Part shown: positions 18,361 to 22,472 of the stretch, piece by piece
Layout: the number at the start of each line of letters is the position of its first letter
Position numbering within the stretch: the first letter of the stretch is position 1
Assembly: GCA_014885115.2 (NCBI GenBank)
Contig: WKLE02001015.1
Location: 1-22,472, forward strand
Length of the DNA: 22,472 bases
Direction of reading: 5' to 3'
From: Asterionellopsis glacialis
Lineage: Eukaryota > Bacillariophyta > Plagiogrammaphyceae > Rhaphoneidales > Asterionellopsidaceae
Notes under the pieces: model-generated
Databases searched by the model: none
The model's input: the letters and a program-made list of their open reading frames with translations, nothing else
What the model was told of the DNA's origin: nothing
Made by a program: the position numbers and the translations under genes

Positions 18361-21240
18361 CTAATGTAATTTTTGCTTTTCTTTTTCTTCTTTTTTATCA
18401 ATACCTGTCAATGACACCCCCTTTTGTCTCTCAATTGCCTTTTGCCCACTGATGTGTTTAAGCTCTTCTTGCAAAGCAGAGTTATTAACCTTTTTTTGTA
18501 CCGCTTCTGATGGATGCTGACTTGTAGACATGGATGAAAAACCCAACCCATGCATTCATTGTCTTTTTTGCAAGAGCTTTTAAACAACAAAGTGTTTTTT
18601 GCAATTGAGTTGATACTGCATATGAATTCTTATTCATGGCAGTATCCAAAAACAACACATATTGTAGATATTGGAGTCTTTTGCATGAATTTTTGGTATC
18701 CTTTAACATTGATTTGATTGCAATGTCCAATTCATGAGCACAGTAATCAACCATTTCAGACAATGTTTCTCCAATGAATGTTTTTTTGCATATGAAATAT
18801 TCATTTAGGTGAGCTTATCCAAATTAATGGCCTGGTACTAGGTAAGACTTGACTTGTAGGCTACCTTCCTTTTGGATCATTCAACATCTCTCTCATAGCA
18901 TTCTTGAATTTGTTTCCAGCCCAAAAAATGGATTGGTTCAACATGAAGTTGCAAGTGCCATTGTCCTGGCTTCTCCACAAATTGTTTCTACAACTTTTCA
19001 AATTGTGAGTGCTGCATTGCCATATGTATATTTTCAGTGTAGGATCCACTGGGTCAAGAAATGACACACACTCTTCCTTTAACCAAACCTCTGAATCACA
19101 AATTTGAAGAGATTTACAAAGAATTGTGAACAAGCTTTCATTACCTCCACCAGCATCAGAAACTAAGCCATCAATCTTTATCCCAATCAGTTCATATAAA
19201 GTAACAACATGATTTAATTGACAAAGAATCTCATCTCCATTCAGTTGTCCATTGTTAAAGAAGTATTCAGAGTTGTTCCAGGATTAGGTGGACCAACTTG
19301 TGACATTTGGTCCATAGACTCCACGTAGAACCAAAATTCATATTTTTAATTATGAACATATTCATGAATAAATAATTTTATATACTTCAAAAATTGTAAT
19401 ATATGTATTCATATTTCAATAATTTTATACTACTGGAATATACACCCAGTATATATACATATGTGAATATATTGTATTATGGGACAGCCTACTTGTATTG
19501 GAATTGAATACAATGGCAACCTGGCCGGTGCATTTTTTGGCATTACAGGCTCATCCAACTGACAAAAATTGGCTGTTGCACCCAGATCTCTTCTGATCAA
19601 TCTTGCAAAATGGTGCTGTTTGCAGTACCGATTTCTCGACACAAAGCCATTTTTAACTAACAACCACCTGTACGGTTCCATGCACAAGCACTTCCTTCTT
19701 GTACTTCAGCAGCAACCACTTCGGATTTTTTTTGGTTCCTTCACAGCTACCTCGGATCTCCCAATTCTCCCAATACAACCCCCCTTCATGCCTAAAAATA
19801 TTGTTTTTGGGTATTGGTATGTGCTGCAATCCCATCAATCTGTACGCAGTCAACTTTATAAGCAATCCCACCTTTTGAAAAGTTATTGTTGAATGGAGCA
19901 AAGGCCATTGTCAACAAACACATCACCTTACCAATATTGTTTTTGTGATGGACCAAATGTTTAGTTGACACACATCTGAAATGAGGTACCAGTTTGTTGT
20001 GTTGTCGGACAACCAAAGCATAGAACCATTTTTCATCATCTTGAAAAACAACCACCTGCACTTTTGGAGCCACCAACTTTGCTCCATTCCAGAAAAGATG
20101 CCAATTGATTGACCAATCTAACCTAATCTTTTTGTTTTCTTGTATCAGCATTGGGAAGATTGATGTTGAAGTGTATTTGGAGTCAGGCAACTTCATCACA
20201 TAATTCTTGATTGTTACAAGCCAGATTGGTTTTGCTGAATCCTTTCCTCCTGCAGCTTGTATTGCCAGCTGTTACCATGTGCTTCATCCTTCAGTTTTCC
20301 TTAGGAACTTTCCTATTTCTGAAGAAAGATAGGGAGATTGTTCCAGGAATGACTGGGAACCTTCTTCAAATTGTCTCTGTTCTTGAACCGGCAACAAAAA
20401 AAGCTCGGTCGCCAACTCTTTGTCATCGAAAATTTCACCGGGATGATTCATATTGTTTTCACTTTTTATAATAATGTAATGAAGTGAAAACTGCCTCTGG
20501 TTTTTTTACTGTATCAAATACGGTGATCCCTGCATCACTTTTTTTATTGATATTCCGAATCATTTTCTGAGTTTTTCCAATAGCTAATGCAAGATCCGAA
20601 GTTGGCCTACTTCTGTTTGGTCACCTGTCCTCTGAAACTGAGGTGATGATTGCTCTTGCTTGTACTACCAACTCCCTCTCTGATGTATTCAAGTGGGAGT
20701 TCTGCTTTGGTTCTGGTCGATTAGTGACCTGTGCCTCTTGCAAACGAAGCCAACTTTTTTTTCAACTTGTAAATATTTTAGCAATTGATGTTTTTGTTGG
20801 CTGTTTCTTGCGCTATCCCAATGCCTTGACTTGGCAAAGACATTTACAATTCCAAACTGCCATGTGCCGTGAGGGGTGGTATTGTTGTTGTTGCTGTGAC
20901 TTGTCAGACGATTGTCCCGGTGTGCTGGTGTCAAAATGGATGGTCTGCTTCCATCACTTTCGTTGTTTCTTCTGTTCCTTCTTGCAAAAGTCGTCAAACT
21001 TGCTTGATGGAGCCTTTCAGGTTCAATATCCAAAGACACGCACCTGTCAATAATGTACGAAATGGTTCCCCTACCATTTGCATGGTTGAAGCTCTGCATC
21101 CAAGCTTTCCCTCCATCACTGTCAGGCCTTCCATGTCGATGTTCAGGGTCGACCTCAACCAGTGCTCCCACTGAATGAATCAGAGGGTTTAGCACTGCAG
21201 CACTATCGCCACTGTTTTGAGGGGGGCATGATTCGTATTT
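18361..21240 (-). pseudogene. Decayed P-element/THAP9-like transposase
   Basis: Protein-like segments on the minus strand follow one another in changing frames with in-frame stops. In coding order they are as follows. About 21240-20690: an opening segment with VGALVEVDPEHRHGRPDSDG, resembling an SH3/Tudor-like barrel. About 20680-20480: ELVVQARAIITSVSEDR, then ALAIGKTQKMIRNINKKSDA. 20199-19792: VQVVVFQDDEKWFYALVV through GGIAYKVDCVQIDG. About 19300-18861: KIDGLVSDAGGGNESLF, a D-x-G-x-x-N pattern like the second catalytic aspartate of P-type transposases. This is followed by LDPVDPTLKIYIW and CSTHNLKSCRNNLWRS, matching their 'D-P-x-H-L-L-K-x-x-R-N' block. 18810-18361: a C-terminal helical part including YVLFLDTAMNKNSYAV. 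Each block resembles P-element/THAP9 transposases from memory; no alignment was run. A TAA interrupts the frame near 19285, and several frameshifts make it inactive. I do not propose a restored protein. Confidence 0.6.
19321..19485. other. A/T-rich insert inside the transposase relic
   Basis: About 165 bp is strongly A/T-rich, with ATTCATGAAT-type palindromes and repeats of TATATA. It separates two protein-like parts of the relic and holds stops in all minus frames. It could be a small insertion (MITE) or an intron, but I see no convincing GT-AG pair at its ends. Confidence 0.4.
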
Positions 21241-21656
21241 CTACAATGGAATGGAATGGAACAACAATCAACAAAGAGGAGAGATCAATTCCATTGCCGT
21301 TGCTGCCGCTGACAACTTTGTCGTGTCGAAACAAAAAAAATTGAAATATTTTGGATGGAGCCTGCCTGGGCAAAATGGATTCTATTTTTTTGTTATGTAC
21401 CGTACCGTACAGTATGTACTAGGCTCTACGCAAGATTCACCAAGCTAGTAATAACTCAGTGGAAAATTATGGATTAACGGAGGAAGTATAATAATAAGAA
21501 CAATGCTCCCAGCTACCAGGTACACTTAGTGGTACCTTCACTTGCGGACATAATCAAGGAAAGTAGCTTTGAGCACTACTATATTATATAATCAAAATGG
21601 TTATGAAGAACTGTGTTCCGGAGAAATTGTTTTCGGAGTAAGAAAGAGAAAAACCC

Positions 21657-21745
21657 AAGAACTTGATTATACGTCAATTCATACGATGAGTGCTCTGGTA
21701 CTGGTTCTACAAGAGCAATTTCTAAAAAACGTGTGATGTCCGTAC
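21657..21745 (+). repeat. Right inverted arm of the P-like transposon
   Basis: Inverted partner of 17587-17677. It retains CpGs lost in the left arm, such as in TACGATG and GTCCG. Confidence 0.75.
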
Positions 21746-22321
21746 AAAATTCTAGTTACAGAGTTTCACCTCCCGTTACTTCATACAAGGTACCAGTACC
21801 TCCTTGGTTTACACACCCAGTGAGTACCAGGTAGTTCACAATCCACGTAAGGAACACAAGATTACCGTCCTGTCAAGAAGTTCTCTTGTTTGCCCTTGGG
21901 CCCTTTCAACACAAGAACAACAACACGCTAAGCCTTTTATTACATTGAAGACATTCGACTTGGTAGTTTGCTGACGTGTTGTAGCTGTGAATCGGTTCTT
22001 CCAAAGACATTTAGCTTCAAAAGCTTTGTAAACATAAACCAAAGTTTAGGTACGTGTCGAGTCTTTCACTGGGAGTTGAGGATTACAAAAAATGTATTTG
22101 GAAATCAGTGTAGAAATGATGCATGTTTTTATTGTCATTTCGTCCAAAATCCGGTATAACAACTTTTCAAATGCTCTCCGCCTTCCTCTTTCACTTTGCC
22201 CTCCTTCTTCTTTCTTTTCTCATTTCTTTCTCACCCTTGTTGACCTATCTTTCTCCAACCATATGATTGCAATTTGTATTGGTGGGTCTGTGTTTGGCCT
22301 GCTATACTGACATATTAGAGG
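21746..22321. promoter_or_regulatory. 5' flank of the P-loop ATPase gene
   Basis: No gene seen. Past the transposon end it holds a TACCWGGTA at 21825-21833; another, at 21514-21522, lies inside the transposon end. A pyrimidine-rich tract covers about 22176-22258, ending about 65 bp before the ATG. Such C/T-rich tracts are common near transcription starts, but this is inference. Confidence 0.4.
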
Positions 22322-22472
22322 ATGCAAACGTTGGATTTGTCTTTTCTCGATAGTGGTGTTCTTTATGATCGCACAGAGGAGCAACAAAAACTAATTGCAG
22401 CGTTTGATAGAAGAATATCTGGGCAAAGAAACGGGGAGTTTATTCTACTTTCGGGCAAGAGTGGTACTGGAA
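22322..22472 (+). CDS. P-loop ATPase, N-terminal part only (runs off the window)
   Basis: Fifty codons are visible. An in-frame TAG two codons before the ATG (22316-22318) supports this start. The sequence goes from MQTLDLSFLDSGVLYDRTEE through EQQKLIAAFDRRISG to FILLSGKSGTG. The last motif is a Walker A loop, G-K-S-G-T-G, followed by the expected K at the cut end. The layout, with a short leader, an 'R-x-x-E...L...F' helix and then the P-loop, matches Orc1/AAA_16-like ATPases that form large families in diatoms. Many of those carry further signalling domains downstream, which cannot be seen here. The specific role is unknown. Confidence 0.7.
   Translation, partial: MQTLDLSFLDSGVLYDRTEEQQKLIAAFDRRISGQRNGEFILLSGKSGTG

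Larger units (their letters stand above)
17533..21808 (-). mobile_element. Degenerate P-element-like DNA transposon
   Basis: Two inverted arms, 17587-17677 and 21657-21745, match closely over about 90 bases when one is reverse-complemented. Both contain an identical 22-base stretch around CTCTGGTACTGGTTCTACAA, with several transitions and a one-base gap elsewhere. Further out, ACCAAGGAGGTA at 17533-17544 is the exact reverse complement of 21797-21808, so the likely ends are near those points. Between the arms is a decayed minus-strand transposase-like coding region. A 10-bp direct repeat GTAGTTCACA lies at 17524-17533 and 21831-21840. It could be a duplicated target, but the right copy is 22 bp outside the presumed end. 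The element is CpG-poor. Confidence 0.6.

Noticed and set aside
21968..22310. Short plus-strand frames just upstream of the ATPase gene
   Set aside because: They have no domain, they overlap each other in different frames, and the pyrimidine-rich tract explains their Phe/Ser/Leu content.

Overview
The window looks like nuclear DNA of a diatom, probably a pennate, or a close stramenopile relative. The best evidence is a bipartite plastid-targeting leader with an ASAF cleavage motif followed by a twin-arginine thylakoid-lumen signal. A GT-AG spliceosomal intron, long non-coding spacers and a protein with a Cys/His domain that I associate with diatoms agree with this. I cannot name the species. 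No rRNA, tRNA or CRISPR signal was seen.

Left half (1-14.1 kb), ordinary nuclear genes: an Mpv17/PMP22 membrane protein (630-1403, +), an Rgp1-type Golgi Rab-GEF subunit (2249-3913, +), a small thylakoid-lumen protein resembling the FtsH N-terminal domain (4006-4599, -), a two-exon nuclear-type Cys/His-domain protein (5238-6923, -), a type II membrane protein with weak sulfotransferase-like features (9742-10923, -) and a 797-residue coiled-coil protein (11700-14093, -). They share no obvious pathway. Rgp1 and the lumen protein converge with only 92 bp between them. Several 5' flanks carry a palindromic 9-mer, TACCWGGTA. I found 14 exact copies by eye, all non-coding, seven of them in 7.1-8.1 kb.

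Right half (14.1-21.8 kb), a transposon graveyard: a 654-bp element with near-perfect terminal inverted repeats (15347-16000), a second inverted-repeat element (16626-17533), and a roughly 4.3-kb DNA transposon (about 17533-21808). The large transposon has diverged inverted ends and a frameshifted, stop-containing minus-strand relic that resembles P-element/THAP9-type transposases. The block is strongly CpG-poor: I counted one CpG in 17941-19320. A repeat shared between 5-57 and 16401-16453 has lost five CpGs in the distal copy, which suggests past cytosine methylation and deamination.

The right edge (22322-22472) is the first 50 codons of a P-loop ATPase that runs off the window.

Most likely to be new: the TACCWGGTA motif family, the CpG-decayed P-like transposon with an SH3/Tudor-like N-terminal segment, and the lumenal FtsH-domain-like protein. 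All assignments come from reading motifs by eye, with no database search.
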